From contig NZ_BCQP01000043.1 in NCBI RefSeq assembly GCF_001552135.1, forward strand, positions 1 to 64,000: a stretch of 64,000 bases of DNA, in the 5' to 3' direction. How positions within the stretch are numbered: the first letter of the stretch is position 1; each line of letters opens with the position of its first letter. Below, piece by piece: positions 38,315-48,031 of this stretch. Origin of the DNA: Actinomadura chibensis NBRC 106107 (GTDB lineage: Bacteria > Actinomycetota > Actinomycetes > Streptosporangiales > Streptosporangiaceae). Position numbers and translations under genes: made by a program. Under the pieces are notes generated by a model. The model was not told the DNA's origin. It did no database searches and worked only from the letters and a program-made list of their open reading frames with translations.

Positions 38315-40645
38315 ATGACCGGTACGCGGACACGCGAGGGCGGCGGGACGACCGAGGCGCGGCGGTTCGAGGTCTGCGGGACCGTGCAGGGAGTGGGGTT
38401 CCGGCCGTTCGTGTACAGGCTGGCCCTGGCCTGCGGCATCCGCGGCGACGTGCGCAACAGCGGCGGGATGGTGGTGATCACGGCCGTGGGGGAGGCGCCG
38501 GTGCTGGACGACTTCGCGGCCCGGCTCGTCGCCGAGGCGCCGGGAGCCGCGGCGGTGACCGGGGTGACGGCGACGAGGCTGACCGACACGGTGGCGCCCA
38601 CCGGGTTCGCGGTCCTCGGCAGCGCCGCGGCCGGGTCGGCCCCCCGGGACGTGCCGCCCGACCTCGCCACCTGCGAGGACTGCCTGCGGGAGCTGTTCGA
38701 TCCGGGTGACCGGAGGTATCGCTACCCGTTCGTGAACTGCACCGCTTGCGGCCCGCGCGCCACGATCATCGCGGCGCTGCCCTACGACCGGGCACGCACG
38801 ACGATGGCCGCCTTCGCGATGTGCCCGGCGTGCGAGGCCGAGTACCGCGACCCGTCCGACCGCCGCTTCCACGCCGAGCCCATCGCGTGCCCGGCGTGCG
38901 GCCCCCGGCTCGGCTGGCATCCCGGCGGGCGGCGGGACGGGGAGGCCCTGAGCACCGCCGCGGCGGCGATCCGCGGCGGCGGGGTGGTGGCGGTCAAGGG
39001 CATCGGCGGCTACCAACTGGTGTGCGACGCCACCGACGCGGCGGCGGTCGGCAGGCTCCGCGTCGCCAAGGGCAGGGAGGCCAAACCGCTGGCCGTCATG
39101 GTCCCGGATCTGGCGGCGGCGCGGGCGCTCGCCGACCTGACCGCCGCCGACGTCGGCGCGCTGACCTCGTCCGCCCGTCCCATCGTGCTGGCGCCGCGCG
39201 CGGGCGGGCCGCTCGCCGCGCAGGTGTGCGACGGCCTGCCGGACGTGGGCGTGTTCCTGCCCTACAGCCCCCTGCACCACCTGCTGCTGCGCGATGTCGC
39301 CCGGCCGCTGGTCGTGACCAGCGGAAACCGCACCGGCGGACCGATGGTGACCGAGGACGACGCGGCCCTCCGCCGACTGGGCCCGGTCGTCGAGGGCGTC
39401 CTCTCCCATGACCGGACGATTCTCGCCCGCTACGACGACTCCGTCGTCCGCGTGGTGGCCGGGAAGCCGTCCACCGTGCGCCGCGCCCGCGGTCTCGCTC
39501 CGGCCCCGCTGCCGCTGCCGGTCGCCGCCGCCGAGCCGGTCCTGGCGCTGGGAGCCCAGCTCAAGCACACGTTCACCGTCGCCAACGGGCGGCGGGCGAT
39601 CGTCGGACCGCACACCGGCGACCTGGAGGACGCGGAGACCTACGCCGCCTTCGAGCACGCGCTGGAGCGCTGCCTGCGCGTCGAGGACGTGGAACCGGCA
39701 TACGTGGCGCACGACCTGCACCCTGAGTACCTGTCCAGCAAGCACGCGGCGCGATGGCCAGCGCGCCGCCGGATACCGGTCCAGCACCACCACGCCCATG
39801 TCGCCGCCACCGCCGCGGAACACGGTGTCATCGGCCCCTTCCTCGGCGTCGCCTACGACGGGCTCGGGCTGGGCGACGACGGCACCTTCTGGGGCGGGGA
39901 GATCCTCCTCGCCACCTACACCGGGTATCGGCGGCTCGGACGCTTCTCCCGTGCGCCGCTGTGCGGCGGCGCCGCGGCCGTGCGGCGGCCGGCCCGGATG
40001 GCGCTCGGCTACCTGTTCGGCGCCGAACCCCTCGACCACGGCGGCCCGGCCGCCGACCTCGCCGCCGACCTGGTGGCGCGGCTGCCCGAACGGGAGGTCG
40101 CCGTCGTCCGCCGCATGATCGATCGGGGGGTGAACTCGCCCCCGGCGTCCAGCGCGGGACGGCTCTTCGACGCCCTGGCCGCGCTGCTCGGGATCTGCGA
40201 CGACAACCGCTACGAGGGCGAGGCCGCGATGCGGCTGGAGGCGGCCGCCGCCGGACACGACGCCGCGGACCCGCTCGGCTGGAGGCTGGTCCGGCGCGGC
40301 GGGCTGTGGGTGTACGACTGCGCGGCCACGCTGCGCGACGCGCTCGCGGCCCGCGCGGACGGCGAGCCGCCCGGGCGGATCGCCGCCGCCTTCCACCGGA
40401 CCCTCGCCGCCGTCACCGCCGAGCTGTGCGACCGCGCCGCCGCCGACGCCGGCGTCGGCACCGTCTGCCTGTCCGGAGGCGTGTTCCAGAACCGCGCGTT
40501 CGCCACGGCCGTGGTCGGCGCGCTGGACGAGGCCGGGTTCGAGGTCTTCATCGGCGAACGGGTCCCGGTGAACGACGGCGGGATCAGCTACGGGCAGGCG
40601 GCGGTCGCGGCGGCGCGGCTGGCGGGCGCCCCGGAGAGGAGATGA
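38315..40645 (+). CDS. hypF: Carbamoyltransferase HypF
   Basis: A 776-residue enzyme making the cyanide ligands of NiFe hydrogenase from carbamoyl phosphate. The domains are in the standard order. First is acylphosphatase ([14 protein letters not shown]). Then come two zinc fingers (CEDC...CTACGPR and CPACEAEY...CPACGP). The YrdC-like domain follows, and last the Kae1-like domain with QHHHAHVAA (about 490). The start ATG 38315 follows GGAGGAG; the longer frame to 37880 overlaps the PRTase gene. It is coupled to hypC. Confidence 0.95.
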   Translation: MTGTRTREGGGTTEARRFEVCGTVQGVGFRPFVYRLALACGIRGDVRNSGGMVVITAVGEAPVLDDFAARLVAEAPGAAAVTGVTATRLTDTVAPTGFAVLGSAAAGSAPRDVPPDLATCEDCLRELFDPGDRRYRYPFVNCTACGPRATIIAALPYDRARTTMAAFAMCPACEAEYRDPSDRRFHAEPIACPACGPRLGWHPGGRRDGEALSTAAAAIRGGGVVAVKGIGGYQLVCDATDAAAVGRLRVAKGREAKPLAVMVPDLAAARALADLTAADVGALTSSARPIVLAPRAGGPLAAQVCDGLPDVGVFLPYSPLHHLLLRDVARPLVVTSGNRTGGPMVTEDDAALRRLGPVVEGVLSHDRTILARYDDSVVRVVAGKPSTVRRARGLAPAPLPLPVAAAEPVLALGAQLKHTFTVANGRRAIVGPHTGDLEDAETYAAFEHALERCLRVEDVEPAYVAHDLHPEYLSSKHAARWPARRRIPVQHHHAHVAATAAEHGVIGPFLGVAYDGLGLGDDGTFWGGEILLATYTGYRRLGRFSRAPLCGGAAAVRRPARMALGYLFGAEPLDHGGPAADLAADLVARLPEREVAVVRRMIDRGVNSPPASSAGRLFDALAALLGICDDNRYEGEAAMRLEAAAAGHDAADPLGWRLVRRGGLWVYDCAATLRDALAARADGEPPGRIAAAFHRTLAAVTAELCDRAAADAGVGTVCLSGGVFQNRAFATAVVGALDEAGFEVFIGERVPVNDGGISYGQAAVAAARLAGAPERR

Positions 40646-40650
40646 ACGGC

Positions 40651-40920
40651 ATGTGCCTGGGCATTCCGGGACGGATCGTCGAGGCCGACGACTCCTACCC
40701 GCGCATGGGCGTGATCGACTTCGACGGCGTCCGCCGGGAGGTCTGCCTCGCCTACACGCCGGAGGCGGAGGTCGGGGACTTCGTCATCGTCCATGTCGGC
40801 TTCGCGATCAGCACGGTGGACGAGGAGGAGGCCGCCCGCACCCTGGCGGTGCTCAACGCCATCCCCGACGCGCTGAGCGCCGAGCTGGCCGGCGGCGACC
40901 CGTCCGGGAGGGCCGGATGA
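40651..40920 (+). CDS. hypC: Hydrogenase assembly chaperone HypC
   Basis: An 89-residue chaperone that carries the Fe(CN)2CO unit with HypD and docks it to the large subunit. HypC needs cysteine at position 2, exposed by methionine removal. The ATG at 40651 gives MCLGIPG. The ATG at 40642 (MNGMCL), which overlaps the hypF stop, would bury it. The start is therefore set by chemistry, although 40642 is better coupled. The remainder ([12 protein letters not shown] and [12 protein letters not shown]) is typical. Confidence 0.92.
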   Translation: MCLGIPGRIVEADDSYPRMGVIDFDGVRREVCLAYTPEAEVGDFVIVHVGFAISTVDEEEAARTLAVLNAIPDALSAELAGGDPSGRAG

Positions 40921-42005
40921 GATATCTCGACGAGTACCGGGACCCGGTGCTGGCCCGGCGGTTGCTCGCCGACGTCCACGCCGCCGCCACCCGGCCCTGG
41001 ACGATCATGGAGGTGTGCGGCGGGCAGACGCACACCATCGTCCGGCAGGGCATCGACGAGCTGCTGCCCGCCGAGGTGCGCATGATCCACGGCCCCGGCT
41101 GCCCGGTCTGCGTCACCCCGCTGGAGACCCTGGACCGCGCCCTGGCGATCGCCGCCCGCCCCGAGGTGACCTTCACCAGCTTCGGCGACATGCTCCGCGT
41201 CCCGGGCACACGCGGCGACCTGCTCGGACTGCGGGCCAGGGGAGCGGACGTGCGCGTCGTCTACTCCCCGCTCGACGCCGTCGGCCTCGCGGCCGCCGAC
41301 CCCGACCGGCAGGTGGTGTTCTTCGCGGTCGGGTTCGAGACCACCGCCCCGGCCAACGCGATGGCCGTGCTGCGCGCCCGCGACCTCGGCCTGGACAACT
41401 TCTCCATGCTCGTCAGCCATGTGCTGGTGCCGCCCGCGATCACCGCCGTCCTCGACGCGCCCGACAACCAGGTGCGGGCGTTCCTGGCCGCGGGCCACGT
41501 CTGCGCGGTGATGGGCTGGAGCGAGTACGAACCCATCGCCGCCCGCTACCGGGTGCCCATCGTGGTCACCGGGTTCGAGCCCCTCGACCTGCTCGAAGGG
41601 ATCCTGATGGCCGTCCGGCAACTGGAGGACGGCCGCCACGAGGTCGAGAACCAGTACGCCCGCGCGGTGCGCCGCTCCGGCAACACCGCCGCCCAGGACG
41701 CGGTGCGCCGCGTGTTCCAGGTGACCACCCGGGCATGGCGCGGCATCGGCCCCATCACGGCGAGCGGCCTGTCGCTCGCCCCCGAGTTCGCGGACTTCGA
41801 CGCCGAACGCCGCTTCGCCGTCGGCGGGCTCGACTCCGCCGAGAACGCCGACTGCATCGCCGGCGCGATCCTGCGGGGGACCAGCCTGCCCACCGACTGC
41901 GCCGCGTACGGCACGCGGTGCACGCCGCGCCACCCCCTGGGCGCGCCGATGGTGTCCAGCGAGGGCACCTGCGCCGCCTTCCACAACGCCGGGAGAACAC
42001 GATGA
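40917..42005 (+). CDS. hypD: Hydrogenase maturation protein HypD
   Basis: A 362-residue scaffold with a 4Fe-4S cluster for assembling the Fe(CN)2CO centre. [11 protein letters not shown] (about 36-46), [11 protein letters not shown] (about 62) and [11 protein letters not shown] (about 139) are the three conserved motifs. The C-terminal cluster cysteines lie in ADCIAGAIL...[11 protein letters not shown]...GTCAAF. ATGA overlaps join it to both hypC and hypE. Confidence 0.95.
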   Translation: MRYLDEYRDPVLARRLLADVHAAATRPWTIMEVCGGQTHTIVRQGIDELLPAEVRMIHGPGCPVCVTPLETLDRALAIAARPEVTFTSFGDMLRVPGTRGDLLGLRARGADVRVVYSPLDAVGLAAADPDRQVVFFAVGFETTAPANAMAVLRARDLGLDNFSMLVSHVLVPPAITAVLDAPDNQVRAFLAAGHVCAVMGWSEYEPIAARYRVPIVVTGFEPLDLLEGILMAVRQLEDGRHEVENQYARAVRRSGNTAAQDAVRRVFQVTTRAWRGIGPITASGLSLAPEFADFDAERRFAVGGLDSAENADCIAGAILRGTSLPTDCAAYGTRCTPRHPLGAPMVSSEGTCAAFHNAGRTR

Positions 42006-43048
42006 CCGATCCGACCGCCCTGAGCTGCCCCGCACCGGCGGCCGAGACCGAACGGGTCCTGCTCGGCCACGGCTCCGGCGGACGCCTGATGGCCGAGCTG
42101 CTGCACGACGTGATCGCGGCCGAGCTGGGCGCGGACCGCGTCACCGAGGACGCCGCGGTCGTCGACACCGGCACCGCCGAAGTGGTGACCAGCACCGACT
42201 CCTTCGTCGTCACGCCCCGGTTCTTCCCCGGCGGCGACATCGGCTCCCTGGCCGTGCACGGCACCGTCAACGACCTCGCCATGCGCGGCGCCCGGCCGGT
42301 CGCGCTGACCCTCGCCTACATCATCGAGGAGGGCCTGCCGCTGGCCGAGCTGCGCGCCGTCACCGCGTCGGCGGCGCGGGCGGCGGGCCTGGTCGGCGTC
42401 CCGATCGTCAGCGGGGACACCAAGGTGGTCCCGCGCGGCGCCGCGGACGGACTGTACGTCACCACCGCCGGGGTCGGCGTCCGCCGGCTGGACGCGGCGC
42501 CCTCCGCCGCCCGGGGCCGTCCCGGCGACGCCGTCCTGCTGTCGGGACCGATCGCGCTCCACGGCACCGCGATCCTCAGCGCCCGGGAGAGCCTTGGCTT
42601 CGAGGCCGAGATCGCCTCCGACAGCAGGCCGCTGCACGCGCTGGTGGCCGCCATGCTCGACGCGGGCGGACCGGACGTGCACACCCTTCGCGACCCCACC
42701 CGGGGCGGGCTCGCCAGCGCCCTCAACGAACTGGCCGAGAGCTCGTCGGTCGGCGTCGACATCGCCGAGGACGCCGTCCCCGTCCCGCGCCCCGCGGCCG
42801 CCGCCTGCGAGCTTCTCGGACTGGACCCGCTGCACGTCGCCAACGAAGGCTGCCTGGTCGCCTTCGTCGCACCGGCCGCGGCCGACGCCGTCCTGCGGGC
42901 GATGCGCGCCCGCCCCGAGGGCGCCGAGGCCCGCGCGATCGGCACCCTCACCGACGAGCACCCCGGCCGCGTCCACATGCGCACCCTGCTCGGCGGCGTC
43001 CGCGTCGTCGACATGCTCGTAGGCGAACAACTCCCCCGCATCTGCTGA
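42002..43048 (+). CDS. hypE: Hydrogenase maturation protein HypE
   Basis: A 348-residue AIR-synthase-like ATPase that dehydrates the thiocarboxamide on its C-terminal cysteine to thiocyanate. GHGSGGRLM at the N-terminus and a final PRIC with the reactive cysteine are intact. [19 protein letters not shown] and [16 protein letters not shown] fit the family. It is the last gene of the hyp operon. hypA and hypB for nickel insertion are not in this window. Confidence 0.95.
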   Translation: MTDPTALSCPAPAAETERVLLGHGSGGRLMAELLHDVIAAELGADRVTEDAAVVDTGTAEVVTSTDSFVVTPRFFPGGDIGSLAVHGTVNDLAMRGARPVALTLAYIIEEGLPLAELRAVTASAARAAGLVGVPIVSGDTKVVPRGAADGLYVTTAGVGVRRLDAAPSAARGRPGDAVLLSGPIALHGTAILSARESLGFEAEIASDSRPLHALVAAMLDAGGPDVHTLRDPTRGGLASALNELAESSSVGVDIAEDAVPVPRPAAAACELLGLDPLHVANEGCLVAFVAPAAADAVLRAMRARPEGAEARAIGTLTDEHPGRVHMRTLLGGVRVVDMLVGEQLPRIC

Positions 43049-43082
43049 CCCCCTGAACCGCTGTGGCGTGGCCGGGCCTCCC

Positions 43083-43652
43083 TTACTTCACGACCCGGAA
43101 CCGCAGGTGCGTGACCGCGTCGGAGGCGATCACCTGGGTGCGCTCCAGCTCGATGTGTCCGAGGTCGTCCAGCAGCCGGGTTCCGGCGCCCAGCATGACC
43201 GGCACCAGGTTGATCTGCATCTCGTCCAGCAGCCCGGCGCTCAGGAACTGCCGTCCCGTCTGGGCGCCCATCACGATCACGTCCTTGTCACCGGCCGCCT
43301 CCCGGGCGGCCTTGAGGGCGGTTTCGATACCGTCGGTGACGAAGGCGAACGAGGCGCTTTTCATGGCGAGTTCGTCGCGGGCCTGGTGGGTGAGCACGAA
43401 GGTAGGTGCCGGATAGGGGGTGTCCTGCCAGTGGGGCAGGCCGACGTCGAACGTGCGCCTGCCGACCACGACCGCGCCGACCGAAGCCGAGATCGCGGCA
43501 ACGACCTCCCTGTCGCGCGGGTCGGGCCGGTCGGTGAACATCCACTCGTGCAGCCGCATGCCGCCCTTGCCCATGGGATGCTCCGCGCCGATGTCCGGTC
43601 CGGCGACGAAGCCGTCCAACGACATGCTCTTGTGCAGCACCACGACGCCCAT
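43083..43652 (-). CDS. Dihydrofolate reductase-family (RibD C-terminal) protein
   Basis: A 189-residue reductase-like protein. The fold is given by HKSMSLDGFVAGP at the start, GAVVVGRRTFDVG (about 60) and KDVIVMGAQTGRQFLSAGLLDEM (about 125), which provide the NADPH-binding region. It is a stand-alone yyaP/RibD_C-type protein whose substrate is rarely known. The start has a perfect AGGAGG. It is convergent with hypE and has no obvious box, so it seems to be outside the dormancy regulon. The 297 bp between it and the MerR gene hold no convincing gene. Confidence 0.88.
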   Translation of the reverse strand: MGVVVLHKSMSLDGFVAGPDIGAEHPMGKGGMRLHEWMFTDRPDPRDREVVAAISASVGAVVVGRRTFDVGLPHWQDTPYPAPTFVLTHQARDELAMKSASFAFVTDGIETALKAAREAAGDKDVIVMGAQTGRQFLSAGLLDEMQINLVPVMLGAGTRLLDDLGHIELERTQVIASDAVTHLRFRVVK

Positions 43653-43949
43653 CGAGACCTCCTGATCGTTGTCCTCAGGGACGTAGACCTCCTGGTCTCC
43701 GCGAACTCATCGGCGCGGATGGGGCGGACCTCGCAGGATCCTTCGCCCGGTAGGTCCGGTCACCGCCAGCCGCCGCGCGGGCCGCTGGCGGAGGGCAATG
43801 GTCTTCAGCTCGAAGCCCGTCGAGCACCTCGCCGCCGTCCTGGTCCCGCTCGGCACGGCCGCTCTGTCACAGCACCGGCTCAGGGCCTGCCGCGTCGCTC
43901 CGGGAGGTCCAACAGGACGCTGGTGCAAGCGTCGGTAGTCGCTGCGGGA

Positions 43950-44381
43950 TCAGTCCCGTTCGGGGCCCTGGTCGATGCGCTTCTGCAGTTGGGCGTTGAT
44001 GCGTTGGGCTTCGGTGAGCTGGTCCTGAAGGATGATGATGCGGCAGGCCGCCTCCAGCGCGGTGCCCTCATCGACCAGGTCGCGGGCGCGCTGGGCCAGG
44101 TGCAGCTGGTAGCGGGAGTAACGGCGGTGACCACCGGCCGAGCGTTGCGGGACGAACAGTTTGGCGGCGTCCAGGCTGCGCAGGAACCCCGGCGTGACCC
44201 CGAGAATCTCGGCGGCCCGGCCCATGCTGTAAGCCGGGTAGTCCTCATCGTCCAGCTTGTCGTCCAACCCGGTCTCCGGCTCGCTGCCTGTGTCGGTGTC
44301 AGCGTCGTCTGGTGCCGGTCCGGGCTGGGTGGGACCGTGCGCTGGGTCGGCGCCGGTCTGAATCGGGTGAGCTGCTCTCAC
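43950..44381 (-). CDS. MerR-family transcriptional regulator
   Basis: A 143-residue regulator counted from GTG 44381, which has GGAAGG upstream. The open frame reaches ATG 44498, but that part contains the hairpin at 44451-44481. An acidic, disordered N-terminus precedes the MerR winged helix (YSMGRAAEILGVTPGFLRSLD and GGHRRYSRYQLHLAQRARDL). A short C-terminal coiled coil (LTEAQRINAQLQKRID) serves dimerisation. No ligand domain is present, so it may be a constitutive or BldC/HspR-like regulator. Confidence 0.85.
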   Translation of the reverse strand: MRAAHPIQTGADPAHGPTQPGPAPDDADTDTGSEPETGLDDKLDDEDYPAYSMGRAAEILGVTPGFLRSLDAAKLFVPQRSAGGHRRYSRYQLHLAQRARDLVDEGTALEAACRIIILQDQLTEAQRINAQLQKRIDQGPERD

Positions 44382-44450
44382 AAAACCTTCCGTACTGTCT
44401 GTGGGGGGCGCGCGTTGGGCGTGTGCCGGATGTGTTCCGAAAAATGACGG

Positions 44451-44481
44451 GGCCCCGGCGCCAAAATGCAGCGCCGGGGCC
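44451..44481. repeat. Perfect 11-bp inverted repeat upstream of the merR start
   Basis: GGCCCCGGCGC (44451-44461) and GCGCCGGGGCC (44471-44481) with a 9-nt loop. The hairpin lies about 70 bp upstream of GTG 44381, in the leader of the MerR gene if that start is right. It could be an attenuator, an operator or a terminator. Confidence 0.6.
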
Positions 44482-44499
44482 ATGAGGTACAACACCAAC

Positions 44500-45178
44500 T
44501 ATCCGGCGCTGTGGCCGGTCCTTGTCCGCACCGGGCGCGGAAGGCCCGGGATGCGGGGGATCGCGGATGCGTGACCGCGGAACCACTGTCGAACGTGTGG
44601 ATCGCGGTACCCGCGCGGCGTGACTGGAGCCTGCGACGGGCGATCCCGGTGGTGCCGAGGCCCTCCTTCCGTGTTCCTCTTACCTGCGTTCTTTCCTTCA
44701 CTACCTTCAACCTGCCGGCGGCCCGTTGGCCACCGGGTGCGCAGACCGGCGCCGGGGTCCTTGGTACTGCGTCGACCCCAGCACGCCCGGTCCGCGCGAT
44801 CCATCTCACCGGGCAGTTCGTCCTCTGCCGCGTCTCATGGACTTGTTCCTCTACGATGACAGGAACTCTACCCCACTCCGCCGCGAATATCTACCCCGAT
44901 CACCACAGGTTTTCGAAGATCGTCTGTTGCGGTTCGCTCGCCGGGGTGTCGGGGCCATGGCGGCAAGCCCGAAGCATGCCCTCCGGCCTCTGGTCGACCT
45001 GGACCGAAGAGTGTCTCTGCCCGCGCCCACCTGGAGGCGGCATCACCTGCCCCTGGCGGCTCCGGGGGGCGCTGACTGTCTCGTCTCGCTCAGGACCCGC
45101 GAGATCGCCGCCCGCCGCCCCACCCGAAGTCGCCCGTCAGCCGAGCGCCGACCGGTGAAGGACGCGCGCGAGGGTTGG
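44500..45178. other. Intergenic stretch without a recognisable gene
   Basis: No frame on either strand gives a recognisable protein here; open frames are short or compositionally like antisense shadows. A locally AT-rich patch around 44860-44935 is unusual for this DNA and could be a promoter or degraded insertion. Confidence 0.5.
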
Positions 45179-45568
45179 TCAGAAGGACGTGCGGTCGCCG
45201 GTAGGGACGATCCGGTGGCCGAGCGGCATCAGCGAGATCGGGATCAGCTTGAAGTTGGCGATGCCGAACGGGATGCCGATGATCGAGATGCAGAGCAGCA
45301 CCCCGGTGGTGAGGTGCCCGAGAGCCAGCCACCATCCGGCGACGATGATCCAGATGACGTTGCCCAGGACGGAGGCGGCGCCCGCGTCCCGTCTCGGCAC
45401 GGTCGTCCGCCCGAACGGCCAGAGCGCGTATCCGGCGATCCGGAAGGACGCGATCCCGAACGGGATGGTGATGATGAGGATGCAGCAGATCACCCCGGCA
45501 AGCGCATATCCCAGGGCCATCCAGAATCCGGCCAGCACCAGCCACAGAACGTTCATCAGCGTTCGCAC
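45179..45568 (-). CDS. YccF-domain membrane protein
   Basis: A 129-residue protein made of two YccF repeats. Each has a membrane helix pair followed by a conserved IPFGIASFR or IPFGIANFK motif and a W/L-rich turn (WPFGRT, MPLGHR). Start GTG 45568 is five bases after AGGAGG. The family is widespread and of unknown function. It stands alone downstream of zwf. Confidence 0.9.
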   Translation of the reverse strand: MRTLMNVLWLVLAGFWMALGYALAGVICCILIITIPFGIASFRIAGYALWPFGRTTVPRRDAGAASVLGNVIWIIVAGWWLALGHLTTGVLLCISIIGIPFGIANFKLIPISLMPLGHRIVPTGDRTSF

Positions 45569-45740
45569 GGAGACCTCCTACAGCGTGCCACGCCACGATC
45601 GTAGTGGGACCGGCGCATCGGCCCTTCCGGCTTGTAAAGGAGTCGTGCCGACAAACGCGCTCCCTTGTGCCCATTCCCCCCATGTCGGGTCAACGGCACG
45701 ACAAAAGCGTCCAAAAATGTCGGCGGCTTCTTCTGGCCTC

Positions 45741-45754
45741 GGTCACCGGTGACC
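45741..45754. promoter_or_regulatory. Perfect 14-bp palindrome
   Basis: GGTCACCGGTGACC lies 173 bp upstream of yccF and 70 bp beyond the zwf stop. It is a candidate operator of an unknown regulator. It differs from the DevR-like boxes. Confidence 0.4.
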
Positions 45755-45823
45755 ATTGAGAATCGAACGCACGTCGGCATCGTCATTGCAGCACCCTCGG
45801 GCCCATATTCAGGCCCGTGCGCG

Positions 45824-47194
45824 TCAGTCGAAGGTGGTGGAGATTTCGTGCCAGCCACCGGGAACGAAGGTGGCGGCTTCGTCCGGCCCCCAGGTTCCTT
45901 TGGCGTAGGGGAGGGGCTGGGTGGGGAGGTCGAGGACGGGCTGGACGATGCGCCAGGATTCTTCGGCCAGGTCGAAGCGGACGAAGCGGCGGGGGTCGCC
46001 GGTCATCGCGTCGGTGAGGATGCGCTGGTAGGCCGCTTCCATCGGGCCCAGGACCTTGGTGAAGTCCACGCTGAGCGGGACTTGCCGGGTGCTGTCACGC
46101 CCGGGGACCTTGGCGAGCAGGTCGAATGTGACCCCCGCGTCAGGCTGGATGCGGAAACGGATCAGATTGGGCTCCGGGGCGCCGTCGAAAAAACCGATGG
46201 GCGGAGTGCGGAGTTGCGCGACCACTTCCAGGTCGGTGGTGCCCAGTGCCTTACCGGAGCGGATGTAGAACGGGACGTCGGCCCAGCGCCAGTTGTTGAT
46301 GCGCAGGCGCAGCGCGGCGTAGGTCTCGGTGGTCGATCCCTCGCGGACGCCTTCGGTGGAGAGGTAGCCGTCGTACTGGCCGCGGATGACATCGCCGGGC
46401 GTGACGGCCTCGACGGCGCGCAGCACCCGCCATTTCTCGTCGATGAAGGCGCGTGCGTCGGTCGACGGCGGCGTGTCCATGGCCAGGAGCGCGAGGATCT
46501 GCAGAAGGTGGTTCTGGACGACATCGCGGATCGTGCCATTGGCGTCGTAGAACGAGCCACGGTCGGCGACGTCGAAGTCCTCGGCCATCGTGATCTGCAC
46601 GTTGTCGACGTAGTGACGGTTCCAGATCGGCTCCAGGAGCATGTTCTCGAACCGGAACATCAGCAGGTCCTCGATCGGCTCCTTGCCGAGGAAGTGGTCG
46701 ACGCGCCTCAGATGGTCCTCGTCGAAGAACTTCAGCAACTCGGCGTTCAACGCCCGCGCCGACTCCAGGTCCTTGCCGAACGGCTTCTCGACGACCATCC
46801 GCGCGTTCCTGTTCAGGCCGACCTTGGCCAGGCCCGCGGCGACCGTCGCGAACAGCGCGGGAGGAACCGCGAGATAGTGGGTGAGGAATCCCGCGTCGCC
46901 GACCTCGCCGCGGATAGCGTCGAAGGTGGCGCCGTCGCTGTAGTCGCCCGCGACCAGCCGGAGGTTTTCGGCGAACTTCTCGAACGCCGCGTCGTCCACC
47001 TTGTCGTGCTTGGCCTCGCAGGCCTCGCGGGCCCGGCTTCGCAGCCCGTCCAGGTCGAGGTCGGTCTTGGCGACCCCCACGATCGGCTCGTCCAGCACCC
47101 CGTCCGCCGTCAGCTGGTACAACGCCGGCAGCAGCATCTTGTACGCCAGATTCCCGGTGATCCCGAACAGCACCATCGCGTCGGCTCGCTCCAT
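45824..47194 (-). CDS. zwf: Glucose-6-phosphate 1-dehydrogenase
   Basis: A 456-residue enzyme oxidising glucose 6-phosphate to 6-phosphogluconolactone. The NADP fingerprint is [15 protein letters not shown], where most family members have GDLA; here Asp is Asn. The substrate loop [10 protein letters not shown] with the catalytic His region (about 172-181) and [11 protein letters not shown] are intact. An unbroken frame runs upstream for some 2 kb, but the start is placed at ATG 47194 with a GAGGAGAAGG leader. Upstream frame content is a relic of a different gene. There are no pentose-phosphate neighbours (tal, opcA, pgl), so this is probably an accessory paralogue. Confidence 0.9.
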   Translation of the reverse strand: MERADAMVLFGITGNLAYKMLLPALYQLTADGVLDEPIVGVAKTDLDLDGLRSRAREACEAKHDKVDDAAFEKFAENLRLVAGDYSDGATFDAIRGEVGDAGFLTHYLAVPPALFATVAAGLAKVGLNRNARMVVEKPFGKDLESARALNAELLKFFDEDHLRRVDHFLGKEPIEDLLMFRFENMLLEPIWNRHYVDNVQITMAEDFDVADRGSFYDANGTIRDVVQNHLLQILALLAMDTPPSTDARAFIDEKWRVLRAVEAVTPGDVIRGQYDGYLSTEGVREGSTTETYAALRLRINNWRWADVPFYIRSGKALGTTDLEVVAQLRTPPIGFFDGAPEPNLIRFRIQPDAGVTFDLLAKVPGRDSTRQVPLSVDFTKVLGPMEAAYQRILTDAMTGDPRRFVRFDLAEESWRIVQPVLDLPTQPLPYAKGTWGPDEAATFVPGGWHEISTTFD

Positions 47195-47229
47195 CGCAGG
47201 CCCCCTTCTCCTCGGCTGACAGCCTGCCG

Positions 47230-47800
47230 CCTCGGCCATCCGGAGAACAAGCGTCCCGCGGGTCGCATAGCGGTCGGGGCCAGAACGCGTCGCCTCGTCT
47301 CCATCGGTCCCCAAAAGGTCGCGAGCTCGGCGAGCCGATGCTTTCGTCCGGTCCCGGCGGCCGGTTGCCAGAGTGTGGACGGCGGTGGCGACGGAGATCT
47401 CCGGAGCGCCGAGCAGAGCGCGCAGGTCCATCTCGCGTCCGAGGCTGGGCAGCCAGACGAGGACGGGTGTGGTAGTACCGGTGGCCTCGGCGAGGTCGGC
47501 GTAGCCGCCGAGCTTGCGTGCGACGCGGGCGAGGGTTTCGGTGCCGGTGTCGTGTTCGAGGAAGAAGTCGAGCGCGCGGGCGTGCCGCCTGGGCCGGGTT
47601 CGGTCCAGCGGCCGAAGGCGTCCGGGCGGGCCAGGTCGCCCCAGTGCGCCGCGCAACGCTGCTCCGACCACCTCTGGTCCAGGGCCGTCCCGTCGGCGCG
47701 ATGGCGGGCGTGCGTCGTGTAGGCGGATGAAGAAGTCGCCGGACAGGCGCGGGCCGCCACCATCGTCGCCGCGCCGCGAAGCGGCGAGTTCGGCTGGGGT
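47230..47800 (-). pseudogene. Replication-relaxation family protein remnant, frameshifted
   Basis: Minus-strand pieces of a Replic_Relax (PF13814-type) protein appear in two alternating frames. First is [11 protein letters not shown] (about 47741-47706). The next frame gives [19 protein letters not shown] (about 47670-47605). The first frame then resumes with [19 protein letters not shown], ending in [11 protein letters not shown] (to about 47420). At least two frameshifts separate them. Such proteins belong to actinomycete plasmids and integrative elements, so this marks a decayed mobile element. The last frame continues without a stop into zwf. Confidence 0.65.
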
Positions 47801-48031
47801 CGGTTGCGGGAACTCCCTGGAGTTTGTGATCGCTGGAGTGAGGGTGAGTGGTTTGTAGGGGTGGCCAGATCGGTGATGCCGATGTGGTCGAAGAGGTGAC
47901 GGCTGATCGGGATTGCTGACGCGGGCTGGCGGCAGCGGGCGGCGCAGGCGCGTAGGTTCCTCCGCGCGGGGCGGGCCCATGGGGCCGCCGAGCAGCCGAG
48001 CAGTTGAAGCCTCCCAAGGAGCGTCATCGCG

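Noticed and set aside
43653-43949. A small gene between the DHFR-like and MerR genes.
   Set aside because: The short frames on both strands lack ribosome sites and family resemblance.
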